From NCBI GenBank assembly GCA_029222685.1, contig JARHVB010000085.1, positions 62,001-126,000 on the forward strand: a stretch of 64,000 nt of DNA, written 5' to 3'. A program made the position numbers and the translations under genes. Every line of letters begins with the position of its first letter. The stretch's first letter is position 1. Source of the stretch: Terripilifer ovatus. GTDB lineage: Bacteria > Pseudomonadota > Alphaproteobacteria > Rhizobiales > Beijerinckiaceae. Positions 49,298 through 60,343 of the stretch are shown here, one piece after another. Under the pieces are notes generated by a model. It ran no database searches. It was not told where the DNA came from and saw only the letters and a program-made list of their open reading frames with translations.

Positions 49298-50833
49298 ATG
49301 GCGGGACAGACCGAACCTGTCGTCTGGCATATGGACCTTGCCGGCGAAAGCGAGACGGCGGCGCTGGCCGGCGAGATCGTCGAGATCATCGGCGCCAACG
49401 ACGTCGTTACATTGTCCGGCGATCTCGGCGCCGGCAAGAGCACGTTCGCGCGCGCGCTGGTGCGGCGCATCGTCGGCGACGACGATATGGAAGTGCCGAG
49501 CCCGACCTTCACACTGATGCAGATCTACGAGGGGCCGAAATTCCCCATCGTCCATGCCGATCTGTATCGCATCAAATCGCCGGGCGAATTGACCGAGCTC
49601 GGCTGGGACGAAGCCGCCGAAGACGCACTGGTTCTCGTCGAATGGCCGGATCGTCTCGGCGATGCCGTTACGCCCGATCGTCTCGACATCGCCTTCTATG
49701 TCGATCCGGAACGACCGCTCGACTTTCGCAAGGTCATCGTCACGGGGCACGGCGCCCTGGCCGAACGGCTGCAGCGCGCCAATGCAATCCGCAATCTGCT
49801 GCAGGTCGCCGACTGGAGCAAGGCCAAGCGGACTTTCATGCTGGGCGACGCCTCGACGCGCGCTTATGAGCGGCTGGTCAAGGAGGACGGCAGCCGGGCG
49901 ATCCTGATGATTTCACCGCCGCGACCGGACGGGCCGCCGGTGCGTTTCGGCAAGCCCTATAGCGCCATCGCGCGCCTGGCCGAGGACATCGTGCCCTTCA
50001 TCGCCATGGCGCGGGCCTTGCGCGAGCAGGGCTTCTCAGCACCGCAGATTTATGCCAGCGACATGGAGAACGGCCTCGCCATTCTCGAGGACTTCGGCTC
50101 CGAACCCGTGATCGACGTGACCGGGCCCATTCCCGACCGCTATCTCGAAGCCGTGCGTGCGCTCGCCAAATTGCACACCAGCGATCTGCCCAGGGAAATT
50201 CCCGTCGACGACAGCCGCACCTATCGCATCCCTCCCTATGATATGGATGCGCTGCTGATCGAGATCGAGCTTCTGACCGAATGGTACGCGCCCCATGTGG
50301 CGAAGGTGAACCTTGCCTCCGGCGCCAAGGCGACCTTCTCCAATCTGTGGAGGAGCGTTTTCCACGAGATCGTCAACGCCCCTTCCACATGGACCCTGCG
50401 CGATTACCATTCGCCCAACCTGATCTGGCTCGACGGCCGCGTCGGCATCGAGCGCGTCGGCATGATCGATTTCCAGGATTGCGTGCTCGGGTCTCCGGCT
50501 TACGACGTCGCATCCCTGTTGCAGGACGCCCGTATGACCGTGCCGGATGATCTCGAACTCAAGCTGCTCAGCCAATATGCCAGAGCCCGCAAGGAGGCCG
50601 CCCCGGCTTTCGACATGGGCGGTTTCGTGCGCGCCTATGCCATCATGGGCGCCCAGCGCGCGACGAAAATACTCGGCATTTTCGCGCGTTTGGACAAGCG
50701 CGACGGCAAGCCGCAATATCTCGCGCATATTCCGCGAATCGAGCATTATTTGGCCAAGGGTCTGAAGCATCCGGCGCTCGCCGACCTGAAAAACTGGTAT
50801 AAGACGCATCTGCCAAATCTTGTCGGCGAATAA
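49298..50833 (+). CDS. tsaE: Bifunctional TsaE (t6A) - aminoglycoside/amino-sugar phosphotransferase AmgK fusion
   Basis: 511 residues in two parts. Residues 1-150: TsaE/YjeE P-loop ATPase with LSGDLGAGKSTFARALVR (Walker A), EVPSPTFTLMQIYEG and ADLYRIKSPGELTELGWDEA, needed with TsaB/TsaD for the threonylcarbamoyl modification of tRNA A37. Residues about 165-511: a phosphotransferase-fold domain with FMLGDASTRAYERLV, LRDYHSPNLIWLDG (catalytic Asp) and GMIDFQDCVLGSPAYDVASLL (metal Asp), like AmgK, which phosphorylates N-acetylmuramic acid in peptidoglycan recycling. It begins 5 bases after divL and is followed by a MurU-like gene, its pathway partner. Confidence 0.95.
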   Translation: MAGQTEPVVWHMDLAGESETAALAGEIVEIIGANDVVTLSGDLGAGKSTFARALVRRIVGDDDMEVPSPTFTLMQIYEGPKFPIVHADLYRIKSPGELTELGWDEAAEDALVLVEWPDRLGDAVTPDRLDIAFYVDPERPLDFRKVIVTGHGALAERLQRANAIRNLLQVADWSKAKRTFMLGDASTRAYERLVKEDGSRAILMISPPRPDGPPVRFGKPYSAIARLAEDIVPFIAMARALREQGFSAPQIYASDMENGLAILEDFGSEPVIDVTGPIPDRYLEAVRALAKLHTSDLPREIPVDDSRTYRIPPYDMDALLIEIELLTEWYAPHVAKVNLASGAKATFSNLWRSVFHEIVNAPSTWTLRDYHSPNLIWLDGRVGIERVGMIDFQDCVLGSPAYDVASLLQDARMTVPDDLELKLLSQYARARKEAAPAFDMGGFVRAYAIMGAQRATKILGIFARLDKRDGKPQYLAHIPRIEHYLAKGLKHPALADLKNWYKTHLPNLVGE

Positions 50834-50873
50834 GTTTGCCGGCGATCGAGACTGAAAGCTTCCGGTTCCGTTT

Positions 50874-51602
50874 ATGCCAATCAAGAACATGCCGCATGCC
50901 GCAATGGTCTTCGCCGCGGGACTGGGAACCCGCATGCGCCCCATCACCGACAAGACGCCCAAGCCGCTCGTCGAGGTCGGCGGCAAGGCGTTGATGGATC
51001 ACATGCTCGACCGCTTCGCCGAAGCGGGTGTCGAACGCGCGGTCGTCAATGTCCATTATCTTGCCGACCAGATCGAAGCGCATCTGGCGCCGCGCAAGAC
51101 GCCGCAGATCATAATTTCCGACGAGCGCGACAAACTGCTCGACCAGGGCGGCGGCATCGTCAAGGCTCTGCCGTTACTGGGCAAGGACCCATTCTTCGTC
51201 TGCAATACGGATTCATTCTGGATCGAGGGCGCCAAGTCCAATCTCGAAAAGCTCGCCGAATTGTGGAACCCCGACGAGATGGATGTATTGCTGCTGGTGG
51301 CGCCGACATCCAACAGCATCGGCGTCGACTGGCCCGGCGATTTTCACATGGACCCGACCGGCCGCCTGATCCGCCGCGACGAACGCGATGTCTCGGCCTT
51401 CGTCTATGCTGGCGTCGGCATCGTCAAGCCGGAACTCTTCGCCCATGAAACCCGCGATGTATTCCGCCTGGCGCCGATCTTCTTCGCAGCCGCCGAAGCC
51501 GGCCGCCTGTTCGGGGCGCGGCTGGAGGGCATCTGGCTTCATGTCGGCACGCCCGAGATGATCGCGGAGGCCGAGAAGACCATCGCACGGTCGGTGCTGT
51601 GA
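50874..51602 (+). CDS. murU: Nucleotidyltransferase MurU-like (N-acetylmuramate-1-phosphate uridylyltransferase)
   Basis: 242 residues. Sugar-nucleotidyltransferase motifs: MVFAAGLGTRMRPITDKTPKPLVEVGGKAL, VVNVHYLADQIEAHL, ISDERDKLLDQGGGIVKAL and CNTDSFW. Together with the AmgK half of the preceding gene this is the MurNAc recycling branch that makes UDP-MurNAc and by-passes fosfomycin-sensitive MurA. It begins 40 bases after the fusion gene and its TGA overlaps the GTG of addB (GTGA). Confidence 0.92.
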   Translation: MPIKNMPHAAMVFAAGLGTRMRPITDKTPKPLVEVGGKALMDHMLDRFAEAGVERAVVNVHYLADQIEAHLAPRKTPQIIISDERDKLLDQGGGIVKALPLLGKDPFFVCNTDSFWIEGAKSNLEKLAELWNPDEMDVLLLVAPTSNSIGVDWPGDFHMDPTGRLIRRDERDVSAFVYAGVGIVKPELFAHETRDVFRLAPIFFAAAEAGRLFGARLEGIWLHVGTPEMIAEAEKTIARSVL

Positions 51603-54600
51603 ACGGCGCGCCTGACGAGAGCGCAAGGAGACATCCGGGACGCAAGCGTCTCTTCACCATCCCGCCCGGGGCGCCGTTTCTGCCGACCTTCGCAACAGCG
51701 TTGATGGCGGGCGAGATCGTGCCGGGCTTTCCCGATGCCGCCGATCCGCTCTCGCTGAGTTCGGCGACGATCTATGTGCCGACGCGCCGCGCCGCGCGCG
51801 GCCTTGCCTCCGAACTGGCGCGCCTTGTGCCGGAAGCGTCTGTCTTCCTGCCACGCATCCTGCCGCTCGGCGGTTTCGAGGAGATCGAGACCGGGCAATT
51901 GTTCGCAGCCGCAGACGACGGCTACGAGCCCGATCTGCCGGAAGCCATCGGCGAACTCGATCGCCGTCTCGTGCTGGCGCAACTGGTGCAACGCTGGAGC
52001 GCCGCCATCAGCCATGCCATCGTCCATTTCGACAAGACGAGCGGCCCGGCCATGCATGCCGACGAGCCGTTTCTCGTCGCCTCGACGCCGGTGCATGCTT
52101 TCGCGCTGGCGCAGGAGCTTGCCGGCCTCATCGATGAATTCGTCATCGAAGGCATCGCGTTCGAGAAGCTCGGCGCGCTGGCGCCGGACAATCTCGACAG
52201 ATATTGGAACATCACCCTCGAATTCCTCAAGATCGCCTTCGACATGTGGCCGCAGTGGCTGCACGAGAACGGCCGCGACGACCGCGTGCATCGCCAGGCG
52301 CTGTTGATCGAGCGGCGCATCGCGCAACTGGATGCGATTGCAGCGCGCGGGCCGCAGATCGTGCTCGGATCGACCGGCACCAACAAGGCCACGGCGCTTC
52401 TCATCAACGCCATCGCCGGGCTCGCCAACGGCGCGGTCGTCTTGCCCGGCCTCGATCTGTCGCTCGATGCGCGTGCCTGGGAGAATGTCGGCATCGCGGC
52501 GGCGGAAGGCCATCCGCAGTCGGCGCTGAAAACCTTGCTGGAGCGTCTCGAGGCTGATCGTGCCGACGTGGAGGCCCTCGGCAGCGTGCAGGCGCCGCTC
52601 GACGGCCGCGCGCGCTTCATCGGCGAGGCCTTGCGGCCGGCCCAGACGACCGACGCCTGGCGCGACTGGCGCGCCGATGCCGGCGACGCGCAGCTCTCGC
52701 GCATGCTGACCGGCATTGCGCTGATCGAGGCCGCCGACGAAGGCGAAGAGGCGCGCGCCATCGCGGCCGGCATGCGCCGCCTGCTCGAAATGCCGGGCCG
52801 CACGGCCGCGCTGGTGACACCCGACCGTTCGATCGCCCAGCGCGTCCGCGCCGAACTGGCCCGCTGGAACATCGAGGTCGACGATTCCGGCGGCGATCCC
52901 CTGGCCAGCATGCCGCATGGCGTCCTGGCGCGCCTGCTGCTCGCCTGCGCCGCGCCCGCGCCTCTGTCGAGCGACTGGATTTCCCTCCTGGCGCATCCGT
53001 TGACGCGACTGTCGCTGTCGGCATCCGACTTGCGCCAGGTGGCCGACGACACCGAGATCGGCGTGTTGCGCGGGCAGGCGTTCGAGATCGGCAAGATCGA
53101 TGACGTCCTGCAGGCCGCCCGCGTGGCGGCGGAGGATTATCACGCCCATCGCGCGATCAAGGCCATCGATGAGAGGCGCTGGATGCAGGTGATGCGTCTG
53201 CTGCAGTGTCTGGGCGAGACCTTCGCACCTTTGCATGCGATTGCGGGAAAGGCGCGCCTTGGCGACTGGGCGAGGGCGCATCGCCGCTCGTTTGAACTGC
53301 TGCGCGAGGAGGCAGATGTTGCGCCCTTCCTCGGCGATGATGGCGAAACCCTGCTGCAATTGTTCGAGGACATGGCGGCAGCCCTGCCGGTCGAACTCGA
53401 TTTCACGTTGGACGACTATGCGGCCTTGTTCGACCGGCTGGCGCGCGAAGCCATCGTGCGCGGCCCGCGTCAGGCGCATCCGCGCCTGAAGATTCTCGGC
53501 CTGCTCGAAGCGCGCCTGATTTCCGCCGATACCATGTTCATTGCCGGCCTCGATGAATCGGTATGGCCGCCGCAGGCGCGCACCGATGCCTTTCTCAACC
53601 GTCCGATGCGCGAACAACTGGGGTTGACGGCGCCGGAGCGGCGCATCGGCCAGACGGCGCATGACTTTGAAATGGTGATCGGCGCGCCAAATGTGTTTCT
53701 CTCCCGCGCCGCCAAGCGTGGCGGTTCGCCTGTCATCGCCTCGCGCTTCCTGCAACGGATGGAAGCTCTAGCGGGCGCCCCGGCCTGGGAGGCGTGCAAG
53801 GCGCTCGGCGAAGAGCTTGTGCATCTCGCCCGGGCGCTCGACGAGCCGCCATCAAAGCCGGAGCCTGTCGACCAGCCGAAGCCGACGCCGCCCGTGGCGC
53901 TGCGCCCCAAGCGGCTCAGCGTCACGCGCATCGAGGCGATGCGCCGCGATCCCTATTCGATCTATGCGGAATTCATCCTTGAACTCAAACCGCTGGACGA
54001 GGCCGACGAAGACGATGGGCCGCGCCAGACCGGCACCTTGACCCATCGCGTGCTGTCGCAGTTCCAGAAGGAGTTTCCCGATCCGTTGCTGCTACCGCAT
54101 GCGGCCGATCGCATCATCGAGATCGCCCGCGAAGAGTTCGCCGACCTGCTACAGAACCCCGGCTTCAAGGGATTCCGCTGGCCGCGCATCGAGGCGGCAT
54201 TGCTCGCTTATCTCGAGTGGGATGCGCGCGGCCGCTCGTCGATCGTGCGTCTGCTGGTCGAAGAGAAAGGCAAGCTGCCGATCACGCTGTCCGACGGCTC
54301 GCAGTTCATCCTCAGCGCTGAGGCAGACCGGATCGAGGAAATCGATGGCGGCTATCGCATCGTCGATTTCAAGACCGGCCAGCCACCAAGCCATGCGACT
54401 ATCGCTGCCGGCTTCTCCGTTCAGGTGACTTTGGAAGCGGCCATGCTGGAAAGAGGCGGCTTCGACACGCCCGCTAATTCCAAGGTGCTCGAAGCGCTCT
54501 ATGTCAAGATCGGCAGCAGCAACGCCGGAGATGAAAGATCAGCCGGTAAGAGCAAGGGCAAAGATGCGAAGACGCTCGAAAGCCTGATTGCCGAGCATTA

Positions 54601-54754
54601 CAGCGGCCTCGTCGAGATGCTGGAAGAATTTAACCGGCTCGAAACGCCCTATCTGTCGCGGCCCTATCCGCAGTTCATCAATAGGTTCGGCGCCTACGAT
54701 CATCTGGCGCGGGTCAATGAATGGTCGCTTGGCGCTGAAGGGGAGGAGGAATGA
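51599..54754 (+). CDS. addB: AddB subunit of the AddAB helicase-nuclease
   Basis: 1051 residues, normal for alphaproteobacterial AddB. Start GTG inside the murU stop. N-terminus ATIYVPTRRAARGLASELARLVP; mid-protein ARIDE-type helicase-like region without an active Walker A; C-terminal RecB-like nuclease domain with LSVTRIEAMRRDPYSIYAEFIL, GTLTHRVLSQF and DGGYRIVDFKTGQPPS (the D..K catalytic motif). With AddA it resects double-strand ends and loads RecA. Its TGA overlaps the addA ATG (ATGA). Confidence 0.96.
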   Translation: MNGAPDESARRHPGRKRLFTIPPGAPFLPTFATALMAGEIVPGFPDAADPLSLSSATIYVPTRRAARGLASELARLVPEASVFLPRILPLGGFEEIETGQLFAAADDGYEPDLPEAIGELDRRLVLAQLVQRWSAAISHAIVHFDKTSGPAMHADEPFLVASTPVHAFALAQELAGLIDEFVIEGIAFEKLGALAPDNLDRYWNITLEFLKIAFDMWPQWLHENGRDDRVHRQALLIERRIAQLDAIAARGPQIVLGSTGTNKATALLINAIAGLANGAVVLPGLDLSLDARAWENVGIAAAEGHPQSALKTLLERLEADRADVEALGSVQAPLDGRARFIGEALRPAQTTDAWRDWRADAGDAQLSRMLTGIALIEAADEGEEARAIAAGMRRLLEMPGRTAALVTPDRSIAQRVRAELARWNIEVDDSGGDPLASMPHGVLARLLLACAAPAPLSSDWISLLAHPLTRLSLSASDLRQVADDTEIGVLRGQAFEIGKIDDVLQAARVAAEDYHAHRAIKAIDERRWMQVMRLLQCLGETFAPLHAIAGKARLGDWARAHRRSFELLREEADVAPFLGDDGETLLQLFEDMAAALPVELDFTLDDYAALFDRLAREAIVRGPRQAHPRLKILGLLEARLISADTMFIAGLDESVWPPQARTDAFLNRPMREQLGLTAPERRIGQTAHDFEMVIGAPNVFLSRAAKRGGSPVIASRFLQRMEALAGAPAWEACKALGEELVHLARALDEPPSKPEPVDQPKPTPPVALRPKRLSVTRIEAMRRDPYSIYAEFILELKPLDEADEDDGPRQTGTLTHRVLSQFQKEFPDPLLLPHAADRIIEIAREEFADLLQNPGFKGFRWPRIEAALLAYLEWDARGRSSIVRLLVEEKGKLPITLSDGSQFILSAEADRIEEIDGGYRIVDFKTGQPPSHATIAAGFSVQVTLEAAMLERGGFDTPANSKVLEALYVKIGSSNAGDERSAGKSKGKDAKTLESLIAEHYSGLVEMLEEFNRLETPYLSRPYPQFINRFGAYDHLARVNEWSLGAEGEEE

Positions 54755-57700
54755 CCGACCTTTTCTCCTATGCGGCAAAACCCAATCCTTCTCCGCTTAA
54801 GTCCTCGCGCGAGCAGAATCTCGCGTCGAACCCGCGTTACTCGTCCTGGGTGTCGGCCAATGCCGGCTCCGGCAAGACGCATGTGCTCGCGCAACGCGTC
54901 ATCCGCCTGCTGCTCAACAGGGTGGCGCCCGGCAAGATCCTCTGCCTCACCTTCACCAAGGCGGCCGCCGCCAACATGGCGCGCCGCGTCTTCGATACGC
55001 TATCGCAATGGACATCGATTGAAGACGACGCGCTGCGCAAGGCCGTGCGCGAGATCGCCGGCGATGATTTCGATGATCTCGATTTCGCCCGCACCTTGTT
55101 TGCCCAGACGATCGAAACGCCGGGCGGCCTGAAAATCCAGACCATTCATGCCTTCTGCGAACGCCTGCTGCATATGTTTCCCTTCGAGGCGAACATCGCC
55201 GCCGGCTTTTCCGTCGCCGAGGGCGATGAGCAGCAGACCCTGCTGCAACGGGCGCGGGAAGACGTGCTCGCGCTGGCGATCGCAAATCCTGCGTCGCAGG
55301 CGGGTGCGGCCCTGCAGCTTATCGCCTCGCTCACCACGCAGGATCGCTTCGACGAATTGTTGCAGGGCGCGCTCGCCATGCGCGGCAAGATCGCCGATGC
55401 CGTGGCGGACCGTCGCGGCGGCGGCTTCGCGCAGCGGTTGGGGGCGCGCTTCGGCCTTGATGCGGACGAGACTCTCGCCGGCATCGAGGCGGAGATTGTC
55501 GAGGGAGGCTTGTCCACGGCGCAATGGGACGAGATGGCGCGCGTCCTTGCCGAGCAGGGCAAGAACGATCGCGATCAGGCTCTGCGCATGCGGGCGTTCA
55601 TCCAGACGGACAATATAGCCGCGAGGATTGCGAGCATTCGGGAGATATTCCTGACGAGTGCGGGAGAGCCGCGCAAGCGTCTCGTCACCGCCAAAACGCC
55701 GCCCGACATTGTCAACGCGCTCGAGAACGAGCGTGTGCGCGTGACGGTGCTTCTGGACAAGCGCAAAGCCGCGTCCTGCATCGCCCGCTCCATGGCGCTG
55801 TTCAAATTGGTCGAGGCGATCTTCAAGCGCTATGCGCAACTCAAGACCGCGCAAGGCCTGCTCGATTTCAACGACCTCATCGAGCGCACAGTCACCTTGC
55901 TCGGCCGTTCCGACGCCTCCTGGGTGCTTTACAAGCTCGACAGCGGTATCGATCACATTCTTGTCGACGAGGCGCAGGATACCTCGCCCGATCAATGGAA
56001 GATCCTCGAAAATCTCACCGGCGAATTCTTCGCCGGCATCGGCGCGCGCGAAGGCCTGCGCCGCACGATCTTCGCGGTGGGTGACGAGAAGCAGTCGATC
56101 TATTCGTTTCAGGGCGCACGTCCCGATCTTTTTGTCGAGATGCGCCGCTATTTCGAGATGAAGGCGGGCGGCAGCGACCATTTCAAATCGGTCGAACTGA
56201 CGCGCTCCTATCGGTCAGCCAAAATGGTGCTCGACCAGGTCGATGCCACGTTTCAGGCCAACGAGAATTTCAAGGGCGTCGTCTCGCAAGGCGAGAACTG
56301 GATGCGCCATGAGGCCAACAAGAGCTTTCTGCCGGGCCTCGTCGAGATTTGGGAGCTCGAAGCGCCGCTAGCCACCGAGACGAGCGAGTCCTGGCTGCTG
56401 CCGGTCGACAGCGTCGGCGAGAATGCGCCGGAAGTGCGCCTCGCGCAGAACATCGCGCGCGTCATCCGCGACTGGCTGAGGCCTGGCTCTGGCCAGTTCG
56501 TCCATGGCAAGGATGGCGCGCCCCGGCCGGTGAATGCCGGCGATGTCATCATCCTGGTGCGCAAGCGCAGCCGCTTCTTCAACGCCATCATCCGCGCGCT
56601 CAAATCGGCCGGCGTACCGGTCGCCGGCGCCGACGTGCTGTCGCTGACCGACCATATCGCCGTCATGGATCTGATGGCGGCGGGACGCACGGCGCTGCTG
56701 CCACGTGATGACCTCTCGCTCGCCTGCGTGCTCAAATCGCCGCTGATCGGCCTGACTGACGAAGACCTGCTCGCCATCGCGCCAAAGCGCGCTGGCAGTG
56801 TCTACGAAGCGCTGTGCGCCTCATCGGCTCCGCAGCATGTACAGGCGGCGCAGCGCATCGATGGCTGGCGCAGGCTTGCCGCGCGCCTCACGCCTTTCGG
56901 TTTCTACGCCCATCTGCTCGGCGTCGAGCGCGGCCGCCACGCCTTGCTGACGCGTCTTGGTGTGGAAGCCAACGATGCCATCGACGAGTTTCTCAACCGC
57001 GCGCTGCAGCATGAGCAGCAGCAGCCACCCTCGCTCTTCACTTTCCTGCATGTGCTGAGCGCGACGGAAGCCTCGGTGAAGCGCGATCTCGAAGCCGCGG
57101 GCGAAGTGGTGCGCGTCATGACCGTGCATGCGGCCAAGGGGCTTGAAGGCAAGATCGTCTTCCTGCCGGATACGACGGGCGCCGCCACCGGCCGCTACGA
57201 TCCCAATATCGTTCTGCTCGATGACGACGGCCATGAAGTGCCGGTCTGGCGCAAGGCCAAGAGGGAAGATCCGCCCCCGGTCAACGAGGCGATCGAAAGG
57301 GCGCGCCTCGACCAGGATCGCGAGTACCGTCGTCTGCTCTATGTGGCGATGACGCGCGCCGAGGAGCGGCTTTATATCTGCGGCTTTCGCGGCAAGACCG
57401 AGCCTCATCCGTCGTCCTGGTACAATATCATCTACCAGGCGCTGGCTGACGGTATGGAAACCGTTCCAGCTCCCTGGGATGCAAGCCGGACCGTGCTGCG
57501 GATTGGCTCGACGGCGCAGGCCGCCGTTGCGGCGAAGGCCGCCATTCCAGTCCCGGCAAAGCCGCCGGCGGATCATTGGCTCTGGCGCCCGGCACCGCGC
57601 GAGGCGCAGCCGGCGCCGCCGCTCAGTCCATCCACCGCGCTGGCCGCCGCCGATCAGCTCGATGCACGGGCCAACACCGCCGGCGTCGCCAGCGGGCTGG

Positions 57701-58203
57701 CGATCGGCGCACTGATGCATGCTTTGCTGCAATATCTGCCCGATGTGGTTGCCGAGGACCGCCCTGCCGCTGCCGCCCGCTATCTGGCCGCCCGCGGCCG
57801 GGCGTTGAGCGAGGTAGAGCGCACCGGCGTCGCGGCGCAAGCGCTGGCGCTTCTGGCCGCGCCCGCGGTCGCGGCCCTCTTCGGGCCGGGGTCACGCGCC
57901 GAAATTGCCATTGCCGGAAAGGTCTCAGGCGCGGCGGGACCGCTGGAAATCGCCGGCCGCATCGACCGGCTGGCCGTTCGGGAGAACGACGTCCTGCTGG
58001 CCGATTTCAAGACCGGGACGCCGCGCCCGGCGGAGGTGGCTCCGGCCGCCTATATCGCCCAGATGGCGCTCTACCGAGCGGCGGTGGAGCCGCTTTATCC
58101 CGGAAAAACAGTGCGTCCGTTCATCGTCTGGACCGCCAATGCCACGGCGGTCGAGCTTCCGGACGCCATGCTCACGGCGGCGTTGGGGCGGATCCTGGGC
58201 TAA
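54751..58203 (+). CDS. addA: AddA subunit of the AddAB helicase-nuclease
   Basis: 1150 residues, UvrD/RecB superfamily. Motifs in order: Q-motif and Walker [38 protein letters not shown] (motif Ia), [26 protein letters not shown] (Walker B), [38 protein letters not shown] and [17 protein letters not shown]-terminal nuclease: [27 protein letters not shown]. It is the translocating helicase and second nuclease of the AddAB complex. Overlaps addB by 4 bases; trxA follows 106 bases later. Confidence 0.97.
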   Translation: MTDLFSYAAKPNPSPLKSSREQNLASNPRYSSWVSANAGSGKTHVLAQRVIRLLLNRVAPGKILCLTFTKAAAANMARRVFDTLSQWTSIEDDALRKAVREIAGDDFDDLDFARTLFAQTIETPGGLKIQTIHAFCERLLHMFPFEANIAAGFSVAEGDEQQTLLQRAREDVLALAIANPASQAGAALQLIASLTTQDRFDELLQGALAMRGKIADAVADRRGGGFAQRLGARFGLDADETLAGIEAEIVEGGLSTAQWDEMARVLAEQGKNDRDQALRMRAFIQTDNIAARIASIREIFLTSAGEPRKRLVTAKTPPDIVNALENERVRVTVLLDKRKAASCIARSMALFKLVEAIFKRYAQLKTAQGLLDFNDLIERTVTLLGRSDASWVLYKLDSGIDHILVDEAQDTSPDQWKILENLTGEFFAGIGAREGLRRTIFAVGDEKQSIYSFQGARPDLFVEMRRYFEMKAGGSDHFKSVELTRSYRSAKMVLDQVDATFQANENFKGVVSQGENWMRHEANKSFLPGLVEIWELEAPLATETSESWLLPVDSVGENAPEVRLAQNIARVIRDWLRPGSGQFVHGKDGAPRPVNAGDVIILVRKRSRFFNAIIRALKSAGVPVAGADVLSLTDHIAVMDLMAAGRTALLPRDDLSLACVLKSPLIGLTDEDLLAIAPKRAGSVYEALCASSAPQHVQAAQRIDGWRRLAARLTPFGFYAHLLGVERGRHALLTRLGVEANDAIDEFLNRALQHEQQQPPSLFTFLHVLSATEASVKRDLEAAGEVVRVMTVHAAKGLEGKIVFLPDTTGAATGRYDPNIVLLDDDGHEVPVWRKAKREDPPPVNEAIERARLDQDREYRRLLYVAMTRAEERLYICGFRGKTEPHPSSWYNIIYQALADGMETVPAPWDASRTVLRIGSTAQAAVAAKAAIPVPAKPPADHWLWRPAPREAQPAPPLSPSTALAAADQLDARANTAGVASGLAIGALMHALLQYLPDVVAEDRPAAAARYLAARGRALSEVERTGVAAQALALLAAPAVAALFGPGSRAEIAIAGKVSGAAGPLEIAGRIDRLAVRENDVLLADFKTGTPRPAEVAPAAYIAQMALYRAAVEPLYPGKTVRPFIVWTANATAVELPDAMLTAALGRILG

Positions 58204-58231
58204 ACGACGCAATCTTGATCGGCCGCGCTTC

Positions 58232-58260
58232 TTGACGGGCAAGGGGCACGTTCATACGTT
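58232..58260 (+). promoter_or_regulatory. Promoter upstream of trxA
   Basis: TTGACG (58232-58237), 17-base spacer, TACGTT (58255-58260). It lies in the 106-base gap between addA and trxA, so trxA can be transcribed apart from the long operon. Confidence 0.5.
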
Positions 58261-58309
58261 AAGGGCCGAATGCGGGAATCATCTCGCCCCGAATTATAAG
58301 GAATATCCT

Positions 58310-58633
58310 ATGGCTACCGCAAAAGTGACCGATGCCACCTTTGAAGCTGACGTCCTGAAGTCGAGCGAGCCGGTCGTCGTCGATTTTTGGGCCGAATGGT
58401 GCGGCCCCTGTAAAATGATCGGACCTTCGCTGGAAGAAATTTCAGGCGAGATGGCCGGTAAGGTCAAGATCGTCAAGATGAACGTCGATGAAAATCCGGG
58501 CGTCCCGGGCAAAATGGGCATCCGCTCGATCCCGACCCTGATGTTGTTCAAGAACGGCAAGCTCGCATCCCAGAAGGTCGGCGCATCGCCCAAGGGCGCG
58601 CTCACCAAGTGGATCGAAGACGCCATCGCCTGA
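58310..58633 (+). CDS. trxA: Thioredoxin
   Basis: 107 residues with the standard active site [21 protein letters not shown] (Cys-Gly-Pro-Cys), [15 protein letters not shown] and the cis-Pro loop [13 protein letters not shown]. General cytosolic disulfide reductase. ATG at 58310 preceded by AAGGAATATC. The position after addA and near folC/accD/trpA is conserved in Rhizobiales. Confidence 0.97.
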   Translation: MATAKVTDATFEADVLKSSEPVVVDFWAEWCGPCKMIGPSLEEISGEMAGKVKIVKMNVDENPGVPGKMGIRSIPTLMLFKNGKLASQKVGASPKGALTKWIEDAIA

Positions 58634-58681
58634 AGCATGGCGCACGGCGTTCCAGCCGCAGTCTCTGACTGAACTTCAGCG

Positions 58682-58717
58682 ACAGCGCGTCCGGCTTCCG
58701 GGCGCGCTGTTTGCGTT
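58682..58717 (+). terminator. Intrinsic terminator after trxA
   Basis: ACAGCGCG...CGCGCTGT, an 8-base perfect stem, followed by TTGCGTTTCC. It separates trxA from the convergent ppa gene. Confidence 0.65.
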
Positions 58718-58741
58718 TCCGGCCAAGTTTGAAGGCAAGTG

Positions 58742-59290
58742 TCAGGCCACGTCGCGAAGCTTCTGGGCCTGGGCGCGCAGCACCGAGGCGGAGACGATGG
58801 CGCGTGCCTCTTCGGCGTCGCCCCAGCGCACCACCTTCACCCATTTGCCGGGCTCGAGATCCTTGTAGTGCGCGAAGAAATGCTCGATCTGCTGCAAGGT
58901 GATTTCCGGCAGATCGCTATAGTTGTGCACGTTCTCAAAGCGGCGCGAAAGTTTGGCTGAAGGTACAGCCAGGATTTTCTCGTCGCCGCCTGCCTCGTCT
59001 TCCATCAGCAACACGCCGATGACGCGGCAGCTCATCACCGCGCCAGGTACGATCGCGCGCGCGTTGGCGACAATGACGTCGCAAGGGTCGCCGTCGTCCG
59101 AAAGCGTGTGAGGAATGAAGCCGTAATTGCCGGGGTAGCGCATCGGCGTATAAAGGAACCGGTCGACGAACAAGGCGCCGGACTCCTTGTCCATTTCATA
59201 TTTGATCGGCTCGCCGCCGACGGGAACTTCGATCACGACATTGACGTCGTGCGGCGCATTCTTGCCGATGGAAATCGCTTCGAGATTCAT
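58742..59290 (-). CDS. ppa: Inorganic pyrophosphatase
   Basis: 182 residues, family I enzyme. Metal/PPi motifs: [37 protein letters not shown] (signature D-G-D-P-C-D-V), [21 protein letters not shown] and [16 protein letters not shown]. Hydrolyses pyrophosphate from biosynthetic reactions. Monocistronic; convergent with trxA. Confidence 0.97.
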   Translation of the reverse strand: MNLEAISIGKNAPHDVNVVIEVPVGGEPIKYEMDKESGALFVDRFLYTPMRYPGNYGFIPHTLSDDGDPCDVIVANARAIVPGAVMSCRVIGVLLMEDEAGGDEKILAVPSAKLSRRFENVHNYSDLPEITLQQIEHFFAHYKDLEPGKWVKVVRWGDAEEARAIVSASVLRAQAQKLRDVA

Positions 59291-59416
59291 GACACGCTCC
59301 AGGTAGGTTGGCTGCGATTGCCGCTACTTCTTGGCACCGATGCCGGAGCGCTTTCGTCCGCCCGGCATCCCGCCTTATCGCTGGAGCCAGTCTGAGGCCG
59401 TGTCGGTTAAAATTCC

Positions 59417-59998
59417 TTATGACCGCGAGAGGAACTCGGACGCTTGGTAAAGCGATTTGAAAGGAACATTCTTACTCAAAAAAAACTCTTCCGCGCCGTC
59501 CTGCCGGTCGACAAGCGAAACCACGAGGATGACGTCGGCGCCGGCCTCGCGGCAGGATTCGATGGCCTTGTAGGCGGACTCGCCCGAGGTCGTAACGTCC
59601 TCGACAATGATGATTTTCTTGCCCGAAAGGCTTTCGGTTTTCGTCAGCCCTTCCACCAGCTTCTTCGCGCCATGGCCCTTGGCCTGTTTGCGGACGAAGA
59701 AGCCGCGGATCGGCTTGCCCATTTCGAAGCTGAGCTGGCAGACACCGCCGGTGATCGGCACCGCGCCCATTTCGAGGCCGCCGACATAGTCCGCGCCCGC
59801 ATCGGCAATGGCTGCGAACAGGTGATGGGCGATCAGGCTGGCGCCTTCCGGATCGAGCATGGTCGGCTTCATGTCGAAGTAGAAATTGCTCTCCTTGCCG
59901 GAAGCGAGGGTGATTTTGCCGTATCCGAAGGAGCGCGCGAAAATAATGTCGGCGAGCCGGGCGCGGCTGGCGGCCGAAACTGTCGGGGAAGAGGGCAT
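59417..59998 (-). CDS. pyrE: Orotate phosphoribosyltransferase
   Basis: 193 residues. The PRPP-binding motif [23 protein letters not shown] is complete; orotate-site features are [23 protein letters not shown] and [15 protein letters not shown] with [12 protein letters not shown]. Makes OMP in pyrimidine synthesis. The ATG at 59998 begins the family N-terminus; the open frame upstream to 60109 is not conserved. Confidence 0.97.
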   Translation of the reverse strand: MPSSPTVSAASRARLADIIFARSFGYGKITLASGKESNFYFDMKPTMLDPEGASLIAHHLFAAIADAGADYVGGLEMGAVPITGGVCQLSFEMGKPIRGFFVRKQAKGHGAKKLVEGLTKTESLSGKKIIIVEDVTTSGESAYKAIESCREAGADVILVVSLVDRQDGAEEFFLSKNVPFKSLYQASEFLSRS

Positions 59999-60080
59999 GT
60001 CTAGCTCCGTGGGTGTTCGACCCTGTTTACACGCTGCCGCCGGACGCGGAAATCTTGAGGGTTCCGCCCCTGTGGATGAC

Positions 60081-60338
60081 TTATCTGCGGCCAGCCAGCG
60101 CCTCGGCAAGCCAGGTCACGGTTTTCGTTGCTGCCTCCAGCGCGCCGTCCCTGGAGGCATAGACCGCGCCGGAGAAATACTGCACCGGCGTCCAGGCGCC
60201 GGCGTCTTCCACGTCACGGCGGAATTCCTCGAAACCGAAACTGCCGTCGGGCCGCGAGAAAAGGTCGACGCAGCGATCATGTTCCGGGTTTTCGACGCTA
60301 TCGAAGACGGTCCAGGACTTGTCGATGCGTCGGGACAT
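60081..60338 (-). CDS. Small conserved protein of unknown function
   Basis: 85 residues: [81 protein letters not shown]. It starts 5 bases after the folC stop and is clearly in that operon; the sequence is protein-like with a short beta-rich start and helical end, and short proteins like it accompany folC in related genomes. No known function. Confidence 0.75.
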   Translation of the reverse strand: MSRRIDKSWTVFDSVENPEHDRCVDLFSRPDGSFGFEEFRRDVEDAGAWTPVQYFSGAVYASRDGALEAATKTVTWLAEALAGRR

Positions 60339-60343
60339 CGGCT

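Noticed and set aside
51539-53755. 738-codon minus-strand frame opposite addB
   Set aside because: Shadow of addB, whose nuclease motifs and overlaps with murU and addA are decisive.
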